Assembly: GCA_002733765.1 (NCBI GenBank)
Contig: NVWU01000010.1
Coordinates: forward strand, 124,001-188,000
Length of the DNA: 64,000 nt
Source: Colwellia sp.
GTDB lineage: Bacteria; Pseudomonadota; Gammaproteobacteria; Enterobacterales; Alteromonadaceae
Direction of reading: 5' to 3'
Each line of letters opens with the position of its first letter. Position 1 is the stretch's first letter. Of this stretch, positions 20,879 through 28,548 are shown in pieces. The notes beneath the pieces were generated by a model. It saw only the letters and a program-made list of their open reading frames with translations. It was not told the origin of the DNA and made no database searches. Made by a program: the position numbers and the translations under genes.

Positions 20879-21214
20879 CTAATAGACTTTAATTTTCACT
20901 ACGTTACTTTTAAATACATGTAATTTAAGGCGTTGTGTTTTACTTCGCAAAATCACACTGTGGTCATTAACTGCAGTTAATTGATATTCGCCTATGTGGT
21001 CAAACGTTTTTAATACCTTGCCATTAATCACTGCGGTATGAACACCATTACCATGAATGATTGACTCTAAAACCAACTTTTTACCATCGGGAGTCACTGA
21101 TGATGTTGCACTATAGCCAAAAGGGCGAGTTGGATCAGTATCAGCCAGAGCCTGATTTATCGAACAAATAACCACAAAAACGAAGATAAAAAGAGAAGTT
21201 AATTTAAACACCAA
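20879..21214 (-). CDS. mshK: MSHA biogenesis protein MshK
   Basis: 111 aa exported protein with signal peptide (MVFKLTSLFIFVFVVICSINQALA) followed by DTDPTRPF, and a small beta-rich body (VNDHSVILRSKTQRLKL) like the PilP/GspC-type domains that contact the secretin. Position between mshJ and mshL fixes the assignment. The start overlaps the end of mshJ by 11 bases. Confidence 0.85.
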   Translation of the reverse strand: MVFKLTSLFIFVFVVICSINQALADTDPTRPFGYSATSSVTPDGKKLVLESIIHGNGVHTAVINGKVLKTFDHIGEYQLTAVNDHSVILRSKTQRLKLHVFKSNVVKIKVY

Positions 21215-21914
21215 TAAACTCCTTTTGAGTACCTAAGCTATACATTTCAATTTCTAGCTCGCTATTAGGATATTCAGTTAATTTAAAATTAAAATCTTGC
21301 CAAAAAAACTTCCATGGCATTTTTTCAAGTTGTGTTAAATAATTACGCAAATCAAAATAACGACCCGAAAGTTTAATTTTAATGCCGTGACGATATAAGT
21401 TTAAGCTGGCAATATTTTCATTAGAATTAATTGTGTCTACGCTAGTATTTGATACAGAATTAGACGAGAGGTTGGGCGCAGGGTCAGACAATAAGGGTTT
21501 AGCTCCGAGTAATTCAAAAGACAATAATGACACCCCCTTTTCAAGCTTTAATAAATCTAATAATGCATAGCGCATTTGAATTGGGCTCATTAAATCACTA
21601 GCTAACGTTAAGAGTTTTGTATCAATGTTAGCCAGTTTTTTTTCATACTGAACAATTTTGTTTCTAGTATCCTCATTAGGGTCACCCTGTAAAGCGGCTT
21701 GTAACTCAAGTACTGATATTTTCAATGACTGATTACTTGAACTAAGCTGTACTATTTTTTTACTCGCGTTAGTATTGCTAGCCATTTTGTCATCAATAAA
21801 TAAGTAAAATAGTATAAAAAATATGGCCACTAAACCGGTAAGTAATATTAAATACTGTTCCCGAATAGTTAGTTTTAAGAAATTCTCGCTACTTTCTTGC
21901 CATTGTTGTTTCAT
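21204..21914 (-). CDS. mshJ: MSHA biogenesis protein MshJ (PilO-like)
   Basis: 236 aa, one N-terminal membrane helix (YLILLTGLVAIFFILFYLF), a coiled-coil (about 45-100) and a ferredoxin-like periplasmic domain, the architecture of PilO/GspM. With MshI and the PilN-like protein it should form the inner-membrane alignment complex. Its ATG overlaps the upstream stop by 4 bases, implying coupling. Confidence 0.88.
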   Translation of the reverse strand: MKQQWQESSENFLKLTIREQYLILLTGLVAIFFILFYLFIDDKMASNTNASKKIVQLSSSNQSLKISVLELQAALQGDPNEDTRNKIVQYEKKLANIDTKLLTLASDLMSPIQMRYALLDLLKLEKGVSLLSFELLGAKPLLSDPAPNLSSNSVSNTSVDTINSNENIASLNLYRHGIKIKLSGRYFDLRNYLTQLEKMPWKFFWQDFNFKLTEYPNSELEIEMYSLGTQKEFIGV

Positions 21915-22543
21915 CGTAATGACACCTCTTCAACTTTAGAACTAACCGTAAATTCAATAATGTGTTGTTCGTTTTCAGACAGTTTAAAGTGAGAAAATGA
22001 TTTACCTGATAACAACAAAGAACCTTCAAAGCCCGCTAACCATTCAGGCACAGCCTCCGGCGTCAATGCTAATCCAGAAAAGGTCATGTTATCATTATTT
22101 ATATTAATCGTTTGTAAACGAATATCTTGATGGTGCAATTGCGCTAATTCATTCATCGCGGTAGCAAACCCTGCTACATAGGTTTTATTCGGGTTTGTTA
22201 ATTTTTCATGTAATGCTTGTTTATTGCCCATTAATAATTTAATAGTCGCCAATTTATTTACTAATTTTTTATCGGTTTTTCGCGATGCTAGCTGTGTGGT
22301 TAGACTGGTAAGTAAGTTATCTTGTTTTTCTTTATCTTTTTGAAAAACTTTGAGTTTTTCTTGTATGAATTGGTGTTGAAATTCAGTGATTACTCCCCAC
22401 CCCAACATTAACGTAAAAGCAGCAACTAATAACAAAACAACTCTTGGCAATGTTAATAGTATTTGTTCAGGAAAAAGTTCAGGTTGCAGTAGATTTATAC
22501 TGTATTTATTATCTGTACTATTTGCATTAATGTTAGCTGACAT
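21911..22543 (-). CDS. PilN-like MSHA alignment protein (MshI2)
   Basis: PilN family: short cytoplasmic peptide ending in KYSINLLQPELFPEQ (the NLL-type motif that binds the PilM-like partner), a membrane helix (LPRVVLLLVAAFTLMLGWGV), coiled-coil and a periplasmic domain. I start at MSANINANS (ATG at 22543), overlapping the upstream mshI by 11 bases; the upstream in-frame start would add a basic 22-residue peptide encoded entirely by mshI. Often annotated as MshI2 or left unnamed. Confidence 0.85.
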   Translation of the reverse strand: MSANINANSTDNKYSINLLQPELFPEQILLTLPRVVLLLVAAFTLMLGWGVITEFQHQFIQEKLKVFQKDKEKQDNLLTSLTTQLASRKTDKKLVNKLATIKLLMGNKQALHEKLTNPNKTYVAGFATAMNELAQLHHQDIRLQTININNDNMTFSGLALTPEAVPEWLAGFEGSLLLSGKSFSHFKLSENEQHIIEFTVSSKVEEVSLR

Positions 22544-23495
22544 GCATAGTCTCCTGAGTTTTCTCCGCAATTTTTTCCTCATACATAGTAGCACCAATAG
22601 CCGCGGCATGGCTTCGATGTTGCTGATACGCTTCAGGTAAAGCTAACAATGTAATAGGAATATGAGAATTTTCAGCTAATTTTCTCGCTAGAAAGCTTTC
22701 ATTATCCATAGGTAACAATACTTTAATTTCTTTAATAGGAGCTTGTTTTAATTGACGTTCAAAAAAATCAGATGATCGTTGAACTTCTAATGCTAAATTA
22801 TCAACAACTGTCATGGCTAACTCATCTTCAGTTTTACTCGCTATTTGTCTAAAACCACGTAAACGACGATGAAAATATAGTTTACCCTGCTTAACAATTA
22901 ACAAAACAATTTCTTCATTAGGTTGCTGACAAATTAATAAACAAGCATCACTTTGAGCGGGTAACAAATTAGCAAAAGCAAATTCCACCGTAGTAATACT
23001 CGCAACTTCAGCACCCTCTTGATTTGTCGCTGCAACAATTTTTTTAAGCTCATCAATAGGCGCACAAACCACATTAATTTTTTCTTTACCACCAGCTAAT
23101 AATGGGCCATCGAAATAATCTAATACCATGTTGTCAGGCGAAATACTCACTAAATCTTTCACTTGCCATTTTAATGCTGCATTAATTTCAGCCGAGGGAA
23201 CATTAGGTTTATCAACTTGTACTATTTGCGATTGCTGAGCGCTCAGCACGATATGACACTTACCAGTAAAAGAGAATTCAGTTTGTAGCGCAGTAATGGC
23301 TTGAGAAAAATCTAACTGAATCACTTTTTTATGTAGAAATATGGCACCTGAGACAGAAGCGCCACCTTCAGGTACTGGTACAACCAAAGAAGGCAGTGAA
23401 CATAAAGTGATAGACTCTTGTTGTAATGAAATACCAACTAATTGATCTAATTCGTTTTTCGAAAAAAAATTATTTATTGATGAGAATAAAGACAT
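22533..23495 (-). CDS. mshI: MSHA biogenesis protein MshI (PilM-like)
   Basis: 320 aa cytoplasmic actin-like protein of the PilM type. It has VVPVPEGG-like early loops, ALKWQVKDLVSISPDNMVLDYF in the centre (the W-KD-LV motif of MshI/PilM) and a C-terminal DNLALEVQRSSDFFERQL block, also family typical. First gene of the operon; the 150 bases upstream hold the divergent start of the PLP-enzyme gene and should contain the msh promoter. mshH (csrD), which begins the Vibrio locus, is absent. Confidence 0.88.
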   Translation of the reverse strand: MSLFSSINNFFSKNELDQLVGISLQQESITLCSLPSLVVPVPEGGASVSGAIFLHKKVIQLDFSQAITALQTEFSFTGKCHIVLSAQQSQIVQVDKPNVPSAEINAALKWQVKDLVSISPDNMVLDYFDGPLLAGGKEKINVVCAPIDELKKIVAATNQEGAEVASITTVEFAFANLLPAQSDACLLICQQPNEEIVLLIVKQGKLYFHRRLRGFRQIASKTEDELAMTVVDNLALEVQRSSDFFERQLKQAPIKEIKVLLPMDNESFLARKLAENSHIPITLLALPEAYQQHRSHAAAIGATMYEEKIAEKTQETMHVS

Positions 23496-23646
23496 ATATT
23501 TATGTGTTATATTATTATGAAAATTAATGACTTAAAATAAGTGCAGCTAACAATATCCTTTATTGGAGTACTGCTGCAAGTATTATTGTTAATTTTTACT
23601 TTTTAATTCACATTTTTATTCACTACAGACTTATCAGCTTATTAAT

Positions 23647-24624
23647 ATGGCCCTTTTATCTCCGCTACAACCTCTACATCATCCTCTATTTAACAAACAC
23701 AATGTGTCTGTTGAAATAAAACGTGATGATATTATTCATCCGGTAATTTCTGGGAATAAATGGCGTAAACTTAAATACAATTTACACTATGTAAAGCAAG
23801 CTCAACATATCAAGGGCATCGTTAGTTTTGGGGGCAGCTATTCAAATCATATCCATGCATTAGCATTTGCTTGTTTTGAGCAAAATATTCCTTGTGTTGG
23901 TATTATTCGTGGCGAAGTAAAGTATGCAAATAATTTCACCTTATCTTGGGCAAAGTATTGGGGCATGAAACTCTATTTTGTTGATCGAAAAACATATCGA
24001 CGTCGCTACAACAGTGATTATCTAACAGCGTTACAACAACAATTTCCTGATCACTTTATTGTACCTGAAGGCGGCAGTAATAAACTCGCTATTACGGGTG
24101 TTAGCGAAATAATCACTGAACTAACTCAACAAACTGAATTTGACACCTTAATAACCCCTGTAGGTAGTGGTGGTACACTCGCAGGTCTTATTGCTGGAGA
24201 CCAGTTAAATAGTATCGCACATAAAATACTCGGTATTGCCGTGCTAAAAAATGCAGAATATTTAAATGAAGAAATAAAAAAGTTAATCGCTGATTCAGCA
24301 ATAAATCATAATAACTGGCAATTACTCACTGATTACCATCGCGGTGGTTATGCGAAGTTCAGCCAACAAGACCTTCAACACATACTTGCGTTTAACCAGC
24401 AAACAGGCGTTGATTTTGAGCCGGTTTATTCCGGTAAAATGATATTAGCTTTTCTTGATTTACTTCAACAGGGCTATTTCGCTAAAGGTGAGCGAATCGT
24501 TTTACTACATACCGGAGGCATGCAGGGACTTGGCGGTATGATTGAACGGGGGATACTTAACACTGAAGATTGGCCTATGCCAAAGCGAGCAACGACTAAC
24601 GAAAACAATAAAACAAACAAATAA
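23647..24624 (+). CDS. ACC deaminase / D-cysteine desulfhydrase family PLP enzyme
   Basis: 325 aa fold-type II PLP enzyme. The PLP lysine is in HPVISGNKWRKLKYN, the substrate/PLP loop SFGGSYSNHIHALAFA follows, and the phosphate-binding loop is TPVGSGGTLAGLIAG. Members act as D-cysteine desulfhydrase (D-Cys to pyruvate, H2S and ammonia) or as 1-aminocyclopropane-1-carboxylate deaminase; sequence alone does not decide, and D-Cys activity is more common in gammaproteobacteria. It stands alone, divergent from the msh operon and convergent with rplI. Confidence 0.88.
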   Translation: MALLSPLQPLHHPLFNKHNVSVEIKRDDIIHPVISGNKWRKLKYNLHYVKQAQHIKGIVSFGGSYSNHIHALAFACFEQNIPCVGIIRGEVKYANNFTLSWAKYWGMKLYFVDRKTYRRRYNSDYLTALQQQFPDHFIVPEGGSNKLAITGVSEIITELTQQTEFDTLITPVGSGGTLAGLIAGDQLNSIAHKILGIAVLKNAEYLNEEIKKLIADSAINHNNWQLLTDYHRGGYAKFSQQDLQHILAFNQQTGVDFEPVYSGKMILAFLDLLQQGYFAKGERIVLLHTGGMQGLGGMIERGILNTEDWPMPKRATTNENNKTNK

Positions 24625-24657
24625 AAACACCGTAACCTCTAAGAGACTACGGTGTTT
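24625..24657. terminator. bidirectional Rho-independent terminator
   Basis: Stem AAACACCGTA / TACGGTGTTT with an inner CTCT/AGAG pairing, immediately after the PLP-enzyme stop and 60 bases after the rplI stop on the other strand. Confidence 0.8.
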
Positions 24658-24718
24658 AATGATAAATTTTTAGTGCTTCAGCTATTCGAAATTCGAATTC
24701 TGTAGCTTAAAACTTATC

Positions 24719-25171
24719 TTACGCTTCAGCGATAACAATCACTTTAATGCTTGTATCAACATCGTGATGCAAGTGAATAGCGATTTCAAATTCGCCTGTT
24801 TCACGGATTGCACCTAATGGTAAACGTACTTCAGCTTTAACAATTTCAACGCCAGCAGCGCTGATTGCATCAGCAATATCACGAGTACCAATAGAACCGA
24901 ACAATTTACCTTCTTCACCAGATTTTGATGCAATAGTAACTTCGCCCAATTCAACAACTTTAGCGGCGCGAGCCTCTGCAGTTGCTAAAACGTCTGCTAA
25001 TTTTGATTCTAATTCAGCACGACGTGCTTCAAAGTGCTCAACGTTAGCGTCTGATGCAAAAACTGCTTTACCTTGCGGTAATAAGAAGTTACGTGCATAA
25101 CCTGATTTAACAGTTACCTTGTCACCAAGGCCGCCTAATTTGGCGATTTTGTCTAGAAGAATTACTTCCAT
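24719..25171 (-). CDS. rplI: 50S ribosomal protein bL9
   Basis: 150 aa, the usual length. N-terminal rRNA-binding domain [19 protein letters not shown] followed by the [13 protein letters not shown] signature, long connecting helix and C-terminal domain. Last gene of the rpsF-priB-rpsR-rplI operon, 18 bases after rpsR. Confidence 0.98.
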   Translation of the reverse strand: MEVILLDKIAKLGGLGDKVTVKSGYARNFLLPQGKAVFASDANVEHFEARRAELESKLADVLATAEARAAKVVELGEVTIASKSGEEGKLFGSIGTRDIADAISAAGVEIVKAEVRLPLGAIRETGEFEIAIHLHHDVDTSIKVIVIAEA

Positions 25172-25189
25172 AATAAACCCCTTTTAAGC

Positions 25190-25417
25190 TTACTTGTGTA
25201 AGTCAGTGTATGGTAACAATGACAAGTAACGAGCGCGTTTAATCGCACGAGTTAATTGACGTTGATATTTAGCAGCAGTACCAGTGATACGGCTAGGAAC
25301 AATTTTACCACTTTCAGTGATATAATTTTTTAACGTAGCAACATCTTTATAATCAATAGAAGTTGCGCCTTCCGCTGTAAAGCGACAAAACTTACGACGT
25401 CTAAAAAAACGAGACAT
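25190..25417 (-). CDS. rpsR: 30S ribosomal protein bS18
   Basis: 75 aa; begins [17 protein letters not shown] and carries the signature [22 protein letters not shown]18 binds 16S rRNA together with S6, and the S6:S18 pair is the known repressor of this operon in other bacteria. Its ATG follows a good RBS (CGGAGAAAATT). Confidence 0.98.
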   Translation of the reverse strand: MSRFFRRRKFCRFTAEGATSIDYKDVATLKNYITESGKIVPSRITGTAAKYQRQLTRAIKRARYLSLLPYTDLHK

Positions 25418-25479
25418 AATTTTCTCCGAATTTGGCTTTATTTACCTGTTAAGGCTTAGACCTTAAAAAAAATAAAACA

Positions 25480-25794
25480 CTAATTAATCATTTCTATTTG
25501 TTGAGCATGTAAAACCAATAACGGATTTCCGTTTCTCGATTCGTGACGGTTAATAAAACCACTCACTTTTACATATTGTCCAACAATTAATTCACGAGTT
25601 AAGTGTGACAAATCACCGGTAGCAACAACTTGTATTCTGACAAATGCTTGTCGGTTCATGCCAGCTTCATTTTGTATAGACTTGTGATCTATTGAAAACT
25701 GACTGTGAACAATACCTGCTGGGCTAGTTGACTGTTTTGCAGTTTTCACCACACTACCTGTCAACATAAGGCAATTCTCTTGCAAGGGAGTCAC
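25480..25794 (-). CDS. priB: primosomal replication protein N (PriB)
   Basis: OB-fold single-stranded DNA-binding protein that joins PriA and DnaT in restarting stalled replication forks. 104 aa, aligned in memory with E. coli PriB through LTGSVVKTAKQ, SPAGIVHSQFSIDHKSIQNEAG, NRQAFVRIQVVATG and LLVLHAQQIEMIN. The GTG start used here adds seven residues compared with the E. coli form; an ATG at 25767 is possible but would trim the first strand. Located between rpsF and rpsR as in enterobacteria. Confidence 0.92.
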   Translation of the reverse strand: MTPLQENCLMLTGSVVKTAKQSTSPAGIVHSQFSIDHKSIQNEAGMNRQAFVRIQVVATGDLSHLTRELIVGQYVKVSGFINRHESRNGNPLLVLHAQQIEMIN

Positions 25795-25801
25795 AGATTA
25801 C

Positions 25802-26224
25802 TTATTCGCTAGCAGCTTCTTCTGATTTTTCTTCTGTAGAAACTTCAACAGCTTTTGGCGCAGCAACCTCTTTCTTAACTTCGCGGCGATCATCACGACG
25901 GTCATCTTTAACAACAGCCATAGGCGATGCTACAGTTACCGCATCTTTAGTGCGCATGATCATATTACGAATAATAACATCGTTATAACGGAAAGAAGTT
26001 TCAAGTTCATCAATAACTGACTGTGGCGCTTCAATGTTCATAAGAACATAGTGGGCTTTATGTAATTTATTGATTGGATATGCTAATTGACGGCGACCCC
26101 AGTCTTCAAGACGGTGGATCTTACCTTCAGCAGCGTTAATCAAGTCGGTGTAGCGCTGGATCATACCAGTCACTTGTTCACTCTGATCAGGGTGAACCAT
26201 AAATACGATTTCGTAATGACGCAT
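25802..26224 (-). CDS. rpsF: 30S ribosomal protein bS6
   Basis: 140 aa: [18 protein letters not shown], the [14 protein letters not shown] signature and an Ala/Glu/Lys-rich C-terminal tail (about residues 105-140), the region that the glutamate ligase RimK modifies in E. coli. First gene of the ribosomal operon, preceded by a GUAAGGAGC RBS within a structured leader. Confidence 0.98.
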   Translation of the reverse strand: MRHYEIVFMVHPDQSEQVTGMIQRYTDLINAAEGKIHRLEDWGRRQLAYPINKLHKAHYVLMNIEAPQSVIDELETSFRYNDVIIRNMIMRTKDAVTVASPMAVVKDDRRDDRREVKKEVAAPKAVEVSTEEKSEEAASE

Positions 26225-26230
26225 TACGAG

Positions 26231-26282
26231 CTCCTTACGGTTGTAGCCTCATAATCTGGCTCAGCCAACACCAGTTGAGGCA
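26231..26282 (-). promoter_or_regulatory. candidate S6:S18-type ribosomal leader of rpsF
   Basis: On the minus strand the leader folds as CCTCA / TGAGG closing an inner CTGG / CCAG stem, followed by ACAACCGTAAGGAG at the RBS. A hairpin plus ACCGU just before the RBS is what I recall of the S6:S18 binding leader described upstream of rpsF in many bacteria. Inferred role: repression of the operon by free S6:S18. Not verified against the published consensus. Confidence 0.5.
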
Positions 26283-26317
26283 AGGAACAAAAAGTTCAGG
26301 CTGAATTAAGGACGCAT

Positions 26318-26346
26318 ATAATAGAAGAAGCGGGGAATAAAAGCAA
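26318..26346 (-). promoter_or_regulatory. rpsF operon promoter
   Basis: Minus-strand TTGCTT (26341-26346), 17-base spacer, TATTAT (26318-26323). The 5' leader of about 80 bases would include the structured rpsF leader. Confidence 0.6.
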
Positions 26347-26395
26347 GTAACGACAACCAAAAATCGAGTTTCTTTCGCTACTTACTAATGTGGGT

Positions 26396-27682
26396 TTACC
26401 ATAAGGGGATAATATGGCCATTTATCTTTAATTTCCCCTGTACAAAATTAAGGTTAACACTTAACTTGTTATCTTTTTTTATAATAAAGCCTTGCTCAAC
26501 ATAATGTTCTACCATTGGTGTCAAACCTAATTTATCAAAAAATTCCATTGGCGCTTTGCCATTTGCAGTTGCACTAGTTGCCGCCATAATTGACATGAAG
26601 TTTGCCGTATTGAACCGCTTTTTATCAACGATTATTCGCATTGATGATTCAATTTTCCCTTCGGGTGTTTGAACACTAAAGTCTTCAATTTCAATGACTG
26701 GATCATCGGCTAATAACTTCTCAGTTAATATTGAAAATTTATTCATATTTTCAATATTAAACACGTCTTCATCAGCACTTGATAACTCAGTCAGTAAAGT
26801 GTTTATTTCCTGTATCACGGTTATATTTAAGCCATTAAGTGCAACAGCTAAATTAGCATGGTTCAATTGCTGCCCCGCCGACGCTAATTCATCAACGCTG
26901 TAATTCATCTTAATTGCCAGTAAATTATTATTCACCGATGACTTAGCCTTTATAAGTAAATTATTCAATAACAATGCCTGATTGTTACTAGTATTTTTGG
27001 CATTTATCGCTGAAATTGAAAAATCGAAATCACCCGTTGTAATGGCATTACCCTGATAATAACTACCTGCAATAAGGGTTTGTTCTAATGAAAATTTAAT
27101 ATTTTCAATGGCAAAGCTCCCATCTGCCGTTGTAGCTGATAAACCAGCCCAATTAAAGTCACCATAAAGTCGACTGTCATTTTCTAAAATAAATTTTCCT
27201 ACGGCCTTAGCTGAAATAATATTGTTGCCGTCAACCTCTTTATTCACTTCATCAATAGTAATATGAGTAATAATATCTTTCGAAAAGGTTAATAACGTTG
27301 AAAGGTGAATTTTATTTTTAATAAAGTCCTCAATTTCTTCTTCAATGACAAGGTCGATAAAATTGAGCTTATATTTCGAGTAACTGAGCGCAAACTTTAC
27401 TCCCTCATCAGTAAATACTATCGGTCCAAAAGATATGTCATCTTCAATCACAACATTAAAAGCACCTATTTCTTCATGCTGATGTAATACCGTCATTTCA
27501 GTCACTATTTTCCCACCATACCAATGTCGAGTGAAAGTCGTTGATTTAATAGTAATAGTGGGATTATCATTTAATTTATTTAATGCAGACTGATATTCTG
27601 TTTCAACAATACCGCCAATAAACCTAGGCGACAGTAAAACAATCGCGCTTAATAACAGAATGATAAAAAAGAGCTTTTTCAT
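26396..27682 (-). CDS. DUF945 (YdgA-like) exported protein
   Basis: 428 aa with an N-terminal signal anchor (MKKLFFIILLLSAIVLLSP) and no other membrane segment. The first mature part, GGIVETEYQSALNKLN followed by TFTRHWYGGKIVTEM, has the features of the DUF945/YdgA family: a conserved start and long beta-rich repeats (NINGLxLNNLLIKAKS-like). Function unknown. It lies between rpsF and rlmB with about 30 bases to rlmB, so it may be cotranscribed with rnr-rlmB; the rpsF promoter lies after it. Confidence 0.8.
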   Translation of the reverse strand: MKKLFFIILLLSAIVLLSPRFIGGIVETEYQSALNKLNDNPTITIKSTTFTRHWYGGKIVTEMTVLHQHEEIGAFNVVIEDDISFGPIVFTDEGVKFALSYSKYKLNFIDLVIEEEIEDFIKNKIHLSTLLTFSKDIITHITIDEVNKEVDGNNIISAKAVGKFILENDSRLYGDFNWAGLSATTADGSFAIENIKFSLEQTLIAGSYYQGNAITTGDFDFSISAINAKNTSNNQALLLNNLLIKAKSSVNNNLLAIKMNYSVDELASAGQQLNHANLAVALNGLNITVIQEINTLLTELSSADEDVFNIENMNKFSILTEKLLADDPVIEIEDFSVQTPEGKIESSMRIIVDKKRFNTANFMSIMAATSATANGKAPMEFFDKLGLTPMVEHYVEQGFIIKKDNKLSVNLNFVQGKLKINGHIIPLW

Positions 27683-27713
27683 ATAAGTTGATCCTTGAGC
27701 AACGTTCAGTAAT

Positions 27714-28472
27714 TTAACTAATTAAGCGTTGTCTAACTATTTCAAATAAACAAATACCCGTAGCTACTGAAACATTCAAGCTTGAAATACTACCTGCCAT
27801 CGGTAATTTTACCAATTGGTCACAGTTTTCACGCGTTAATCGTCGCATGCCTTTTCCTTCTGCACCCATCACCAATGCCATAGGCCCCGATAATTTAACA
27901 TCATAAATACAGGTATCAGTTTCGCCTGCTGTACCAATAATCCAGACACCCATTTGCTGTATATGCTTCATAGTACGCGCTAAATTAGTAACTTGTATTA
28001 AAGGCACAAATTCTGCTGCACCAACCGCTACTTTACGCACGGTAGCGGTTAAACGCGCCGCATTATCCTTAGGTACAATAATAGCTTGTACCCCTGCTGC
28101 ATCAGCATTTCGTAAACAAGCACCTAAATTATGTGTATCGGTAACACCATCTAAAATCAATAAAAACGGTGGCGTATTATTTTTTTCCGCTTTAGTAATA
28201 ATGTCATCTAAATCATTTTCGTTAAATACTTTTCCTGGCTTTACTCGTGCTACCACGCCTTGATGTTGCTCGCCAAGGCTTTTATCATCAAGTACACTTC
28301 TTTGCGCCATTTGCGCAGAAATTCCATATTTACGCGCTAAATTAATAATAGGCATCAAACGGTCATCTTCACGCCCTTTTAATAACCACATTTCAATAAA
28401 GCGTTCAGGAGCGCTTTGTAATAAAGCATTTACTGCATGAATACCAAAAACTAATTCTTCATTTTTTGCCAT
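27714..28472 (-). CDS. rlmB: 23S rRNA (guanosine-2251-2'-O)-methyltransferase
   Basis: SPOUT-class methyltransferase, 252 aa. N-terminal substrate-binding domain ([17 protein letters not shown]), motif 1 [20 protein letters not shown], and the SAM-binding knot formed by [29 protein letters not shown]. Methylates G2251 in the P-loop of 23S rRNA. Directly downstream of rnr, the usual pairing in gammaproteobacteria. Confidence 0.96.
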   Translation of the reverse strand: MAKNEELVFGIHAVNALLQSAPERFIEMWLLKGREDDRLMPIINLARKYGISAQMAQRSVLDDKSLGEQHQGVVARVKPGKVFNENDLDDIITKAEKNNTPPFLLILDGVTDTHNLGACLRNADAAGVQAIIVPKDNAARLTATVRKVAVGAAEFVPLIQVTNLARTMKHIQQMGVWIIGTAGETDTCIYDVKLSGPMALVMGAEGKGMRRLTRENCDQLVKLPMAGSISSLNVSVATGICLFEIVRQRLIS

Positions 28473-28548
28473 GTTTATTTACCTTTGTCGCACTCACGTA
28501 CGACCTACCTACTTCATATCTGATTGTTAATTTAATATTGGTTTACGA

